The position numbers and the translations under genes are program-made. Below the pieces are notes generated by a model. That model was not told the origin of the DNA and ran no database searches. It saw only the letters and a program-made list of their open reading frames with translations. DNA of 64,000 nucleotides from Caenorhabditis elegans. Lineage: Eukaryota; Nematoda; Chromadorea; Rhabditida; Rhabditidae. Positions 21,695-32,980 of the stretch are shown piece by piece; within the stretch, counting starts at the first letter, position 1; the number at the start of each line of letters is the position of its first letter. Location: assembly GCF_000002985.6 (NCBI RefSeq), contig NC_003279.8:7998001-8062000 (forward strand). Direction: 5' to 3'.

Positions 21695-22867
21695 TTAGAG
21701 AATATTTTTAGCGATAAGAGCTTGGTGAAGACGGTGAAGTGGCAAACCAACCACATTCGGCATACATCCTTCGATTCCACGAACGAAGACAGCGCCAAAG
21801 TCACCGATTCCATATGAACCTGCTTTTTTCCTGAAATTTCGATTTACTAGGTCAGTTATTCGTGTTTTTTTATTGGAGTTTTCAAATGTCGTGATGAAAA
21901 TGATGAAAAACGTGATGAAAATTTTAAAAATCCCTCAAGTTTTGCAGCTCTTTCAAATACTCATAAAATGTTCAAAATTTCTTGACCGCCAATTTTTCTT
22001 TCATTTTTATGACTTTAGATAAGAAATTCAATTCCAAAAATTTTGATAACTTTCAATCAATAAATATTTCCATAACTTTTTTTTGCTAAAAAAAACTAAC
22101 AATGGCTCTCCGCTTTTTACATATTCGTCGATAACTCTATCAGGAATATCTCCAAAATGAACAATTGTTTTCTCGATGATCTCTTCATATTGATCAGTTT
22201 CATGATAGTGTAGAGCCATTCCAGTATATACATTATGAGTATTGTTACGAAGTCTGAAATTAATTTATACAATTATGATGTTGAAAATTTAATTACCTTT
22301 TCAAAGTTTCTTTAGCGTCATTGGCATCTGTTGGTTTTCCAATAATTTCTCCATTGAATTCGATTACTGTATCACACGCAATAATAACAGAGTACGGCTC
22401 CTTAATAATTCATATATTAATATAATATCTCAGTTTTTATAATTTCAATTTTAGATTTTAAAAATATGGTAGCAGGTCTCGATATGCTGCAGCACTCTGA
22501 AATTTTGCGCAAAAAGTTTTAGGTCGCGTCGAGAAATGTTGCCGTATTTTTTTTGTTGAATTCCGATTTGTTTTTCAACTAATAACTATATTCTCAAGTT
22601 ACTGAAAAAATAACTATACCTCTTTTCTTTTCATTTCTTCCACAATAGTCGTCAATTTTCCTTTAGCTGTTTCAATGACAAACTGCTTAACTGGCAATGT
22701 TTTTGGTAGATTTTCCTCGAAATTTGAAACTTTTACGATTACATTTTCCAATCCCTGAAACCGAAATAAATCTTTCTTTTTGTAGATTCTCATTTTCTCA
22801 CAATTTGCTGCAACAATTTGAGTCGATTTGGTGACTGACTTGCCAATACAATAATGGCTTCTTTCAT
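21695..22867 (-). CDS. dod-18: Maf-family nucleotide pyrophosphatase-like protein (197 aa)
   Basis: Maf/Ham1-like house-cleaning NTP pyrophosphatase, cytosolic, expected to hydrolyse non-canonical nucleotides. Exons 22867-22802, 22754-22620, 22400-22297, 22253-22101 and 21830-21695, all in phase. The N terminus has the family signature IVLASQSPNRLKLL followed by FEENLP. The second conserved block IIACDTVIEFNGEIIGKP carries the acidic Asp of the active site; YTGMALHY and AGSYGIGDFGAVFV match later family motifs. The length is normal for a Maf protein. The start ATG at 22867 is the only Met ahead of the signature. It lies inside the first coding exon of the divergent ABHD18-like gene, so the two coding sequences overlap by 14 bases. 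As I recall, dod genes were named as expressed downstream of DAF-16; nothing in the sequence shows this. Confidence 0.92.
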
Positions 22868-24477
22868 TCCGAACTTGCCGTCGTGGGCGAAACACGTGGA
22901 TCTGAAATTTCGATCGGCTCTTGTGCTCAGTCAATTATTCACAAAAAGTTGGGGACATCCGGATGTAATTAAACAGTACGTTTTGTTTTAATTGAGAAAT
23001 TGAGAAACTAATAGATAATTAATTATTGTTATTATTATTTTAGAATGGCAAAATATCGCAGAGATGTCATGTCAAAGAGGCTTGTGATGGATTATGTGAA
23101 AGAACTTAATCCCAAAATCGACATTGTGAAGGTAAATTTTAATTTCTCAAAAACATTTTTCAATAATAAATAATTCTCAGAAATATTCAAAAAATGGCGT
23201 AACTTCATACGAGGGATTTTTCGCAAGTCCTCATGCCACTCTCTTTCCCAATCATATGCCAGGAAACGTCGGTCGAGCACATTTCAGAGCATATCTTCCT
23301 CAGAAACCAGGCCCCGTATGCATACATTTGGCAGGCACCGGAGATCACTCTTATTTTAGGTAAGAAAATTGAAAATTTATTTTAAAAAATACGGTACCTG
23401 GTCTCGGCACGACAAATTTTTTTGTACTTTAAAACTCGCTGCAGAGTTTTTAACTTACAGTTTCCTTTAAAGGCGCACACCTTTTTGCATTTAACAAAAT
23501 TCATCGTGTCGAGACCGGATACCGTATTTTTGTCACAAAGATCGAAAAAGTTTGCGTCTGAATAATACATATTTAATCTAAAAAGAGAAAAAAACTCAAA
23601 AACTGAGATAAAAAGTATCGCATCTTACATAGATGCATAAATCGAATAATGATTCTTATCAGAGACCACAAAAATTTCGAAAAAATGCAAAAAAATCAAA
23701 ACTGGTATCATAGATCACTATTATTTCAGACGTCACTATCTTCTTGTTGATGACATGCTTAAGGATGGTGTGGGATCTATTTTAATTCAAAATCCATTTT
23801 ATGGAGATCGAAAACCACCGAATCAATTCCGTTCTTCTCTTGAAAATGTGACGGATCTTTTTGTGATGGGTGCCGCTTTAATTGCAGAATGTAATCATCT
23901 TTTCAATTGGTCTGAGACACTTGGATATGGTCCATTTGCAATTTCTGGTGTCTCGATGGGTGGATTTATGGCTCAACTTGCTGGATCAAATTCGCAACGT
24001 CCAATATCAATAGTTCCTATTCTTGCATGGACGACAGCATCACCATCATATACGGAAGGAGCTATTTCTCCAGCTGTTAATTATTCTTTACTGCAGAAAC
24101 AGCTCGAAGATCCTCACTATGTTGATAAAATCCGAAGAATTCCGAATCAAAATTGGCTGGATAAAATGCGAGAGATGACTGCGAGAAACGGTGATTCAGA
24201 AGCCAAGAATATGATGAGAATTTTGATGGATGACTTCACAAGTCTTGAATTCTATCCAACACCAATAGACACATCACTATGCCATGTATTCTTGGCTGAT
24301 CAGGATCAATATGTACTGCGAAATCAAGGGACACCAACATATCAACAATTATGGCCTAATGTAACTGTTGAAATGATGGAAGGATATGGACATGTTACAG
24401 CATATCTATCGAAACATGATCTTTGGCGTCGAAGAATAACCGAATTGCTCAGACGGCAACAGCAGAAAACAATTTAA
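22854..24477 (+). CDS. ABHD18-like alpha/beta hydrolase (DUF2048 family, 378 aa)
   Basis: Exons 22854-22975, 23044-23131, 23181-23359 and 23730-24477, in phase. The beginning (DLKFRSALVLSQLFTKSWGHP) matches what I know of the N terminus of ABHD18, so the first exon is real. The nucleophile elbow is GVSMGG (near 23948), preceded by PVCIHLAGTGDHSYF, a typical oxyanion-side strand. Late Asp (ADQDQYV) and His (GYGHVTAYL) complete a likely triad. No strong signal peptide is seen. The substrate is not evident from the sequence. The first exon overlaps the first exon of dod-18 in antisense. Intron 23360-23729 contains an inverted repeat copy of a dispersed family. Confidence 0.9.
23386..23531. repeat. 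Inverted-repeat element, GGTCTCG...CGAGACC family, in an intron
   Basis: The left arm reads AAATACGGTACCTGGTCTCG and the right arm reads CGAGACCGGATACCGTATTT, roughly complementary, with AT-rich sequence and a GGCGCACACC block between. Related arms occur elsewhere in the window (about 35385, 57846 and 59275). It is non-coding and transposon-like. Confidence 0.65.
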
Positions 24478-25251
24478 AATAATTTGCATTTTTACTAGAA
24501 TTTTGATTTTCCGTTTCTTCTTGTGATACTAGAACTCCCATAGCCAAATTTGAGATTGTCTCTATTTTGACATTACCGGTTTCTCTTTCTCAGTGTGCCT
24601 TTTCATAAAATAGAACTATGTCGGTAATGAACATTTTTCAACCAAATTCTACAAACATGATCTCCATATGCGATTTATAATTTAAAACTTTATTCGTCTC
24701 CACACTAAAAATAAATGTCGACGTTTTACCATTATTTGGTTTATTGGAAAAGAAAAGAAGGTATAAAAACGTGGTTACAGAGAAAAAAAAACGGATAAGA
24801 GATTTCCTATATAAAAAAAATATTCGAGAAAGTAATGATGCATCGAAAAAGTTCGTGAGCTTTTTAGTTTAAAAAGGAGTCTGACTATTTCGAATACAGC
24901 AAAAACTCTCAGAAAATGGAAAAATACTCATACTAAACTCTCCATTTTATTTTCACAATTAACAAACAACGGCGACAACTAAATTTTTCTAAACGGCTCC
25001 CGACGTCGTCCCCAATTTGAAAATTTTGGTGACTACGACGGTCGGATCGAGGGAGAGCGCGTTCTTTTTTTTTGAGGGGATGGAGGCTGTGAAAAAATGA
25101 ACTAGGAGAGGAGGGTTACAAATACTCGCAATTTCATTAAATTTACAAACGATTAATCTCACAATATTTTATGAAATTGCGAGCAAATGATCGCTGATGG
25201 AAATTGCGGACGAATGAAGAGGATAATGAAAAAATAGCGGAAAGCTGGTGA
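24478..25251. other. Convergent 3' region between the ABHD18-like gene and cyc-1
   Basis: Holds the 3' UTRs of two convergent genes. A plus-strand AATAAA lies at 24709-24714. A GC-richer patch (24992-25060) has no frame or RNA fold that I recognise. Confidence 0.5.
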
Positions 25252-26403
25252 TTACTGAGCCTTTGGTGGCTCTCTTCCCTTGACCGTCTTGAACAAGAAT
25301 TTCTGCGACTTCGTGAATGACCAGATATGTCTCTTTCCGTAGATCAGCACAACAGCCACAAATGGAATCAGAGCAGCGATCTAAATTATTAAAGTTTATT
25401 CACTTGTATATAATATTTTCTAAAATGAATTACCTTAAGAGCCCACTTCTTTCTGGTGTCATGGAATGGCTCTGCGGCCCAGTGCATGAATGCAGAAACA
25501 TCCTTAGCTTGTTGAGACATTGTTGCTGGTGTTCCGTCCTTGTACTCAATTCCTTCGTCGAACAATTGTTGTGGCATAGAGATGATACCTCCTGGGAAGT
25601 ATGGATTGTAAGCTTTTCCGTCATCAACCTGAAAAATGTTTCACTAATTCCTTTCAATTGTGTGCACGAAATACCTTCACTCCAGCTGGAGCCTCAAGAT
25701 ATCCAGTAAGAAGAGAGAAAACGTAATCATCTCCTCCGTGTCTAGCAAGAGCCATCAATGACAAATCTGGTGGAGCAGCTCCGTTGTTGGCAGCCGCTGC
25801 GGCCTTCTTGTTTGGATATGGGTTTGGCAACTTATCGGTCAGCATTCCTGGGCGCTGAATGGATGCTCCCTTATCGTCAACATCATTAATAAGAGCGTCA
25901 GCGGCCTCGGCTTTAGCTTCTTCCTTTAAAAAAAAGTCGTGATTAGCATGAAGTTATTATTTTATTCAAATTACCTCAGTCATGATTGTGTCAACGAAAT
26001 GACGGTAATGCAAGAATTTCATCGAGTGGCAAGCTGCGCACACTTGCTTGTATACTTCGTATCCACGTCGTACACTGAAACATGAACGATTTATCATTAT
26101 CCAAACTCAATTGAACCTACGAAGCAATGTCGAATGAAGAGAACGGTCCGCTGTGAGCCCATGGTAAAGCGTACGGGTGAACGTTGTCTCCGCTAGCGCT
26201 GACCGAGTTCTCCAAAGCGTAAACGAGTCCCATGCCTGAAGCGGCTGTGACTCCGGCAAGGGCCGCCAATCCACGCTGAAAAATACGATAATTAATTCAC
26301 TGTTTATTTCAACATAAATTATTGTCTTCTAATAATAATTGGAGTTTTTGAATAGAAAGGACATAAAACTTACTTTAGATCCTTGAACCACGGCACGCTG
26401 CAT
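25252..26403 (-). CDS. cyc-1: Cytochrome c1, mitochondrial complex III (285 aa)
   Basis: Haem subunit of ubiquinol-cytochrome c reductase, anchored in the mitochondrial inner membrane, passing electrons from the Rieske protein to cytochrome c. Exons 26403-26374, 26275-26121, 26074-25975, 25923-25675, 25628-25434 and 25380-25252. The start [10 protein letters not shown] with a following A/G-rich stretch is a mitochondrial presequence. The haem motif CAACH is in exon 26074-25975 ([12 protein letters not shown]). The conserved block [25 protein letters not shown] is in the next exon, and the axial-Met region PQQLFD follows. The C-terminal helix ([13 protein letters not shown]) is the membrane anchor, followed by a basic tail. 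The length is normal for the family. The upstream gene on the same strand ends about 575 bases away. Confidence 0.97.
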
Positions 26404-26978
26404 TACGTACCACGTCGATTACCTATAAAATTCGTTTAATTTATTTCACTAAATTTGTTTTAAAAAAGAATTGAACGTGTGAACATTGCATAAATTTTAT
26501 TCATCAATTTCCTAATTTAAATCAACTCCAGCAACGGAATTGCTTAAAAATTGAAGGTTCAATTTATCCGAATTGGAAATCTATCCAGTAAAATTATTCT
26601 GACGTGAATGAACCCGGAAATTGAATAAATTAACAAAAAACAACTGAAAAATTAAAGAAAAAGAAAATCTTGTACAGCACGGTCATCTAGAAACGCGCCA
26701 GCATCGAGAAATGTGCCCGCCTGGTGCTGGCGCACTTCTTGTGAGACCTGCGTATCCACTTTTATAACGATGTCTGCAACCTTATCGTAGAATAAAAGAA
26801 AGCTCAAAAACAGTTTAAAGATAATTTTTCTTTCCTGAAAATAACTTAATTACAGCTTTTTGGAATAAAAAAAAAGAGCGAAGAGAAGTTTTTTTATTAA
26901 TTTATCAAAGAAAATAGATATTCAAATGAAAGACCAATTGAAAAAATAAGGAAAGTATGTTTCAAAAATACTCGTCGG
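26404..26978. other. Intergenic upstream of cyc-1, with a 9-bp stem hairpin
   Basis: AT-rich except for 26675-26765. In that patch GCGCCAGCA (26695-26703) and TGCTGGCGC (26725-26733) form a perfect inverted repeat around a 21-base loop. It may be part of the cyc-1 promoter or a small structured RNA. No gene is supported. Confidence 0.5.
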
Positions 26979-28519
26979 CTAATTTTCTTTCATAAACTCC
27001 AAAATCCGATCCTCAGCATTTTTGTAGGTGCATGTCAAAATGGAAAAGTAGCTTGCGCCGATATTTTGGTGCTCCAGGCGCATTACTTCTTCCTCACTCG
27101 TAGCTTTATTGGATTCAACTTGTTTCAGCTTGACAAAGTCGACAAGCTGCTCGTGCATCGGTTGAAGAATCTTATGGTAAACTTCACGACAGAGCTCTTT
27201 TTTAATTTTGAAAACTGCTTGTGCCTGAGCTAGTGCGAACACAGCAGAGAAGTAGACAGTTGCAAAATAAACGTCATCGTATTTAATCTTCAAACACAGT
27301 GCCCAAAATTCACCAAGTTCTTCATAAAATTCAGGTGACCTGAGGCCGAATGCATTTCGCTGGTAAGTTGTGATGATGGTTGCAACAACTTGCGGTTCCA
27401 AACCAATATTTGTATCTTTCTGAATGAGAAATTTTTAATCTTTAAAAATACACCAACAGAAATCAAACCTTTTCGGAAATTTTTTTAAGAAAATGCTTCA
27501 GAAACAGAGGTCTGCTTTTGAGAGAATATCTAGAAGCTGTTTTCTCTAAAAGCTTGGCTGATTCTGTTATGTCGTTCATCCCAATTCCATATCCATTGAA
27601 TATTCGAAGAGCAGCAAGCCAAAATTCTACAATTTTATCAATTTCGGGAGCTTCCAATTGAGGGATAAGCTCCATTCGTTTGTAAATCTGATTAAACACT
27701 TGAAGCATCTGACATGCTTGTTCTTTGTGATAAGTTGATTCAATTTGAAAGAAATTTGTGAACTCTTTCACTTCCAAATGGAATCGGGTCTCTTCTGAAA
27801 CAACGTGTGGAATATAAAAATATTCGGAGTCCTTCTTGAAATCTTCGATCACTGAAATACGCATTTTTCAATTGAAATTTAATTCTACAACTGCTCTTAC
27901 CGAGGATAGGATGAAAGGGAGAAACAATAGCGAGCTCATTTAGAAATTTCATGGGAATGTTGACCTTATTTGCATTGAGCGATATTATAACATCCTTGAG
28001 TAATTTTTCAAGAAATCTTTTCGGAGCTCCAGATAACCTCAGAATTCTACAATTTGCAGTCATTCTTCTTGCGAGAATTTCGATTTTTTCAGTATTTTTC
28101 GCAGACTCGATTTGTTTCCAGACTTCTCTACAATCATCTGTTCTTAAAATCCAGCCGTGCCTGTAATAGTAAAAAAAGTGAACAAAAGCTGAATAAAATA
28201 AAACCTACTCTATCATTATCTCCACTGCAATTTCCACAGTGACAGATGATTGTTGTTTGATTATATAGTTACACATTTCTTCCAACACCGCTTGATTTTC
28301 CAATCGATTCATCATTTGTCGAACTACCGTTTCAGATATTTCTAGAGAAACCGTCAAGTCCCATGAAATAATTTCTTGTAAGCATCTAACGAAGACATCT
28401 TCACATTTTTCAGCGCTGAATTCTTCATCGAAATTCTGAAGAGCGAGAAGAACTTCTCCAATATTTTTGGAATCCAAAGCCTGTGAAAGTTTTGACAATG
28501 CACTCATAAGGTTAGTCAT
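26979..28519 (-). CDS. Helical protein of unknown family (about 464 aa)
   Basis: Exons 28519-28209, 28160-27901, 27851-27469 and 27419-26979, all in phase. The start ATG (MTNLMSALSKL) lies just behind an acceptor ATATTTCAG, consistent with trans-splicing. The sequence is almost entirely amphipathic helix, with repeated patterns of hydrophobic and charged residues and no catalytic motif, signal peptide or membrane segment. It therefore looks like an alpha-solenoid scaffold. I considered glomulin-like or HEAT-type proteins but cannot assign it. The gene lies about 270 bases downstream of iftb-1 on the same strand, a spacing that could fit a nematode operon. Confidence 0.85.
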
Positions 28520-28789
28520 ATGGTGCTGAAATATTGGGGATCCTTTGACTAAACTTGAACATGGAAAATACCTAAAAAGGTGAGAACAAATCATTCAATA
28601 AATTTGAAACACTTACTATGCCGAATTTATTCTCAAAACACGAATCGAATGAGAAAGGAAATGAAACTGGATAAAAATAAATACGGGGAAAACAAGGAAA
28701 AGAGAAAGCAAAACAAGAATTTCGGAAAAATGGAAAGAAGTACCAACCCATAAAAAGCCGGATAACAACCGAGTAAAGTTTAGAAAATA

Positions 28790-29762
28790 TTACTTTCCAG
28801 CTGTAGCTTCTTCGGCTCGGCGAATTGCGGCACGCTTTCCTACGACAGCCTTGAATCCACTCTTGATTGCTGTAACAGAGCATCTGGAACCACAGTTAGT
28901 ACATTGGAGGAAGAAGAGACGAGTATCCTTGGTGAGCTGTGTTTCTGGCGACTTGCAAGTATGGCACATTACGTACTCCTCTGAAATACAGAAAATATAC
29001 AATTTTTGGGAAATTTCTATTTTTTACTGATATATTTCCGGAGGACACTTTCAAATTGTTTCTGTTGCCATCTTCCTTTCACAATCAAACAGTTACTTCC
29101 GTCGATGGATCCAGTCGTTCCCAATTCCGCGAGCAAAAATTGGAGCACGTGTTTGTCTTGTCTTTTCATAAGCCGGCAAATTTCGAGGAAGTTGGAGAAA
29201 GCAGTCTTCTTTGATCCAGCTCTTGCAACTTCTGGGAGCTTGATGGCGAACTTCTTCTTGTCTCCAGCAAAGTCTGGATTTTTGTCTTTCATAACCTGAT
29301 AGACAAGAGTGAGAGCTTCTTCGTATGTGTAATCTGGCCATGCCCCTTTTGCATCGATCAAGTTTTGAGCTCCAATTCCGATTTCTGAATTCATAATTAT
29401 TTATTTTGAAAGAGTATTGTGCAAAATTATAGTTTTATAACTTTGTAATAAAATATATTACCGAGAGTTGGAACTTTCTCTTCAACTACTTCTTCGCCGG
29501 CTGTCTTTGGAGTTTTCTTCTTCTTTTTAGCTCCAAGGTTTAGCTCGCCTGTAATTTTGATTAATTAACAATCAGATACACATCTTCATCAGCTCACCCA
29601 AGCCATCTTCTACAGCTTCTACGCCGGTCTCAACAGGAGCATCATCGCCATCGATTTTGATCACCTTCTTAGACTTCTTCTTTTTTCCGAGATCGAGACC
29701 CTGGAGAAATATAAATTCAATTTGAAGACGAGATAAATTAACTTTACCAAATCGTCAGCCAT
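28790..29762 (-). CDS. iftb-1: Translation initiation factor eIF2 beta subunit (250 aa)
   Basis: Subunit of the eIF2 GTPase complex that brings initiator tRNA to the ribosome; cytosolic. Exons 29762-29748, 29700-29598, 29548-29462, 29384-29028 and 28980-28790. The N-terminal part has lysine blocks ([15 protein letters not shown]), the sites known to bind eIF5 and eIF2B epsilon. The conserved core includes [29 protein letters not shown], written here only as a landmark split across residues 120-150. The C-terminal C4 zinc finger is CHTCKSPET...CTNCGSRC. The protein is shorter than the human one because the N-terminal tail is short. It may lead an operon with the next minus-strand gene. Confidence 0.97.
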
Positions 29763-32700
29763 AGTTTGTTTGTTTTGCTTGAAGTACAAAACCTGGAATT
29801 GAAAAATCATTTAAATGAAGATGCGAAACGATTTTCATGAAGAAAGGTAGGCATTTTGAATCTCGTAATATACATACAATTTAAAAATACATTTTATTCA
29901 CTAAGTTTTGAAGATTATTTGCCGTTTCAGTTATTTTAAAAGACAAAATGGGTTGCGAAATGCAAAAAATGAGAGAAAACTTTCAAGGCGCATGAAGAAT
30001 GGCTGTGGTGAGGTCTCGCCACGATTTCTCTTTGAGGCTGGGGGAGATTTACGAGGAGTGAACACTTTTTTTTTTTTGTTCTCTAAATGAGAATTTATTT
30101 ATTTTGTTCAATAAGATTAGAATATGCGAGTTTATTGACATATTTTATATATCTTTAGTTGATTTTCTATCGTTTTTCTATGATTGATAGTATTTTCTAC
30201 TCTAACATCGAGTTCTGACGCACCTTTGAAAATTACTGACTTGGCAAGCAAAAATATATCTTCGCTGAATCCTTTTGAGCTGTTAAGTTTAACAAAAATA
30301 TTAAAATCTATTTTAATGTATTGTTTTGAACTGATTAGTACATAATTGATACTCTCGTCTCTGTATTCCACTTGCCGTTACAATGTTCGTTGTTTTTCAC
30401 TAGCCAGGACCGGTCTCACGGAAAATCATTGTGAAAAAAAGAAGCAATCTGCTATTAAATAATTCCCATGCGAATCCATATATGATCTTAGTACTGCCAT
30501 TTACTTCTCATAGTCAGAAAAAATACATTTCTCTAACAATCTTCATATCAAAAAACAACCAAATCCGTCGGCATCGCATCACAAATCCGACTAGTTTGTG
30601 ACGTGGGCCAATTCGTGCCTACCTCGTTGCTCTCAGCTTTTTCAGTTCTGATAGGAGGAGTGGGAGGATAACTAAATTGACAACAATCAGCTTCGTTATG
30701 GCATCCTTTCAATGGAAAGAATTGGTTCACCGATTGACAATGAGTATCTAAGCGCAGCTTTTGTGTGGAAAACGGAAGAAAAGGACGAAGAAGTTGATGT
30801 TGCAGGACGTTGGAGCAGAAGAAAGGCGGAGCTCTTAGTGTTGCGAGATTGGCAGCCGGAGACTCGTTGGCTCAGCCAGGCATATCGCCGACGAATTGCT
30901 GCTCTCGGGTCGCCGGTGTCGTCTCTGCTCTCTGCTTCATCTTGGCTCTTCTGACCCTCTCTCGTTCTACACGGCCGCGCATAACAGCAAATTCTCTTCG
31001 TTACTACGCTCATAGATTTGTATATTTCAAAACTGTAAAATTTCATATATTTATTCGAATTTAGAATACTTCTAATTCGTTAAGTGTGTCTGACTCTGAG
31101 GTTTTCTGAGGTCGTATTGAATATTAAATGCGGTATTTATTCCAGTTCCGTGAATTTAATAATAGGAATTTGCAGTTTTCAATCTATTTTACTTCTTCCT
31201 CCAGTTTTCTCAATCCAAATTTGTTAATTTTGATTTAAAAACATTTAACATCGTAAACCATATTTACCGTTGATTCAGTTTGTTGTTTATTTTCTTTCTT
31301 TTTTTTTGAAAAAAAAAGCGTATGCTTGTATTGTTTCTGAAGACGGTGAAACCAACGTTTGTAAAACAAAACAAAGTGACAACGCCGCTTCTTCACTATC
31401 ATGGTGGTTTTTGCAGTATCATTAAAAGCGGAAACGGTTCAATCTTCTTATCACCAGTTTTGCGTCAGTATATGGAGAAAATTAAAAAATGGTCGACTAT
31501 TTTTGGAAATTGTTTCGTATTTTCCAGAAAGCTTCTTCCCGAATGTCTTCCTCATGAATGATTTAGCTACTCTCACCTTCTACGTGTCTTATCTATTCAG
31601 TACAATGCACTTAAGGGGTTTGTCGACTGACTCCATTTTTCTTTTTTTTTCTGAAAAGAAAACAGAAGCCAATTTGGTTTAGTAGCCTAAGATTTTCTGT
31701 ACTTTCCTTTTTCTCGAGAGCGCCCTAGGGAATCCAATTTTGAGGCTGTTGTGGTCTTCATTACTAAAATAGATCAGATTCACAAAAAATTTAATATTTC
31801 TCATTATAATTTGCATTGAAATTTAGATAACGAAGCTAATTATTTCTTTAACTTTTATTCTTCTTTAAAATTCTCATTGCCTTCATTTATTATTATTCCA
31901 AATTTTATTCTCTTTAGCAAAAGCATACATAATATCATCGTCCGAACTCGCGCACTTTTCGGCTTCCTTTTTTTCGGAACAATGATAATACTCTTACAAA
32001 TATGTAATAAGGTGGCCGCACTCGGCGTCTTTCCTTCCTCTATGTTCTCTCTTAAACAAAACATTCATCGCTGATTCACCATGGTTATGGGCTCGGCCAC
32101 TATGCTCCCAGTTCTCTTCTAATTTCATTTTTAGTTTTTGTTAAACACAAAAAAATAAATTGAAAATAGGCAAACGGGATCGTGAGTGACGGATGAAGCA
32201 TTCCAGCATCCAATTTCCCTCCAGTCCCATGCACTACCATTCCGAAGAGCAAAGCAAGAAATACACGTTTTTATGTGTGTCTATGTGCATCTACGAAATT
32301 AAGCATCGAGCTCTCATTCTCATTTCATATGAGATAAGGTCAAATGCAGTACGTCTTCTTCTTCTTCATCATCTTTTTTTCTCTCAATAACCAAATACAA
32401 ACGAATTCTTTGTTTCCTACTCTCTTTCTCTTTGAACAAGCACTTAATTTGATAGTTTGGGCAACGCCTTGTAAGATATTTAGTGATACTTGATTACCAA
32501 AAGCGTTTCAAAATTGTTGAAAAATTATTTTTCTTAATTCAGCTCTGGTTTGATTTTTGAAAATTTAATTTTAAAACTGAACTACTTGAAGGTGGAATTC
32601 GGAAAATGGGAAACTCTCGCTAATTTCCGTTGGTGTTGTTTGAAAATGTTGAAATTTTCGATTTTTTAAATTTTTTCTTTTGTGGTATTATATATATATT

Positions 32701-32980
32701 AGAATATTCCGTGTATTCTAAAACGAAATCCATATTTTTTGAAACTCTCCTTTAAGCTATCTAGGTCTTTATTATTTCTCAATTTTTACCCATTATTTTT
32801 TTAATTTTCAATATTTCGTTCGTTGATACCAATACATTTCTGCCGTCTTCAGCTATATACTCTACCCGCTTCTATTTTTCTTTTACTTTCTTCATTTTCC
32901 CACGACTCCCTCCTCTTCCACATTTCCACGTGACTGCCACCGATTTCTCTGATTTCAGATTGGCCTGCAGTGCCACTCAG
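29763..32980. other. Non-coding region between iftb-1 and aho-3 (3.2 kb)
   Basis: Serves as upstream region for both flanking divergent genes. A GC-richer block (30560-31010) carries short open frames on both strands that I do not believe are coding. A T run is at 30067-30079. CT-rich sequence with acceptor-like signals precedes aho-3 (32860-32958). 5' UTR exons of aho-3 could lie here. No RNA gene recognised. Confidence 0.5.

Noticed and set aside
26675-26765. tRNA or snRNA in the GC-rich patch upstream of cyc-1
   Set aside because: No cloverleaf, no A/B boxes; only a simple hairpin.
30712-31046. Open frames of 80-116 codons on both strands
   Set aside because: They overlap each other on opposite strands in a GC-richer promoter-like block, with no domain or splice context.
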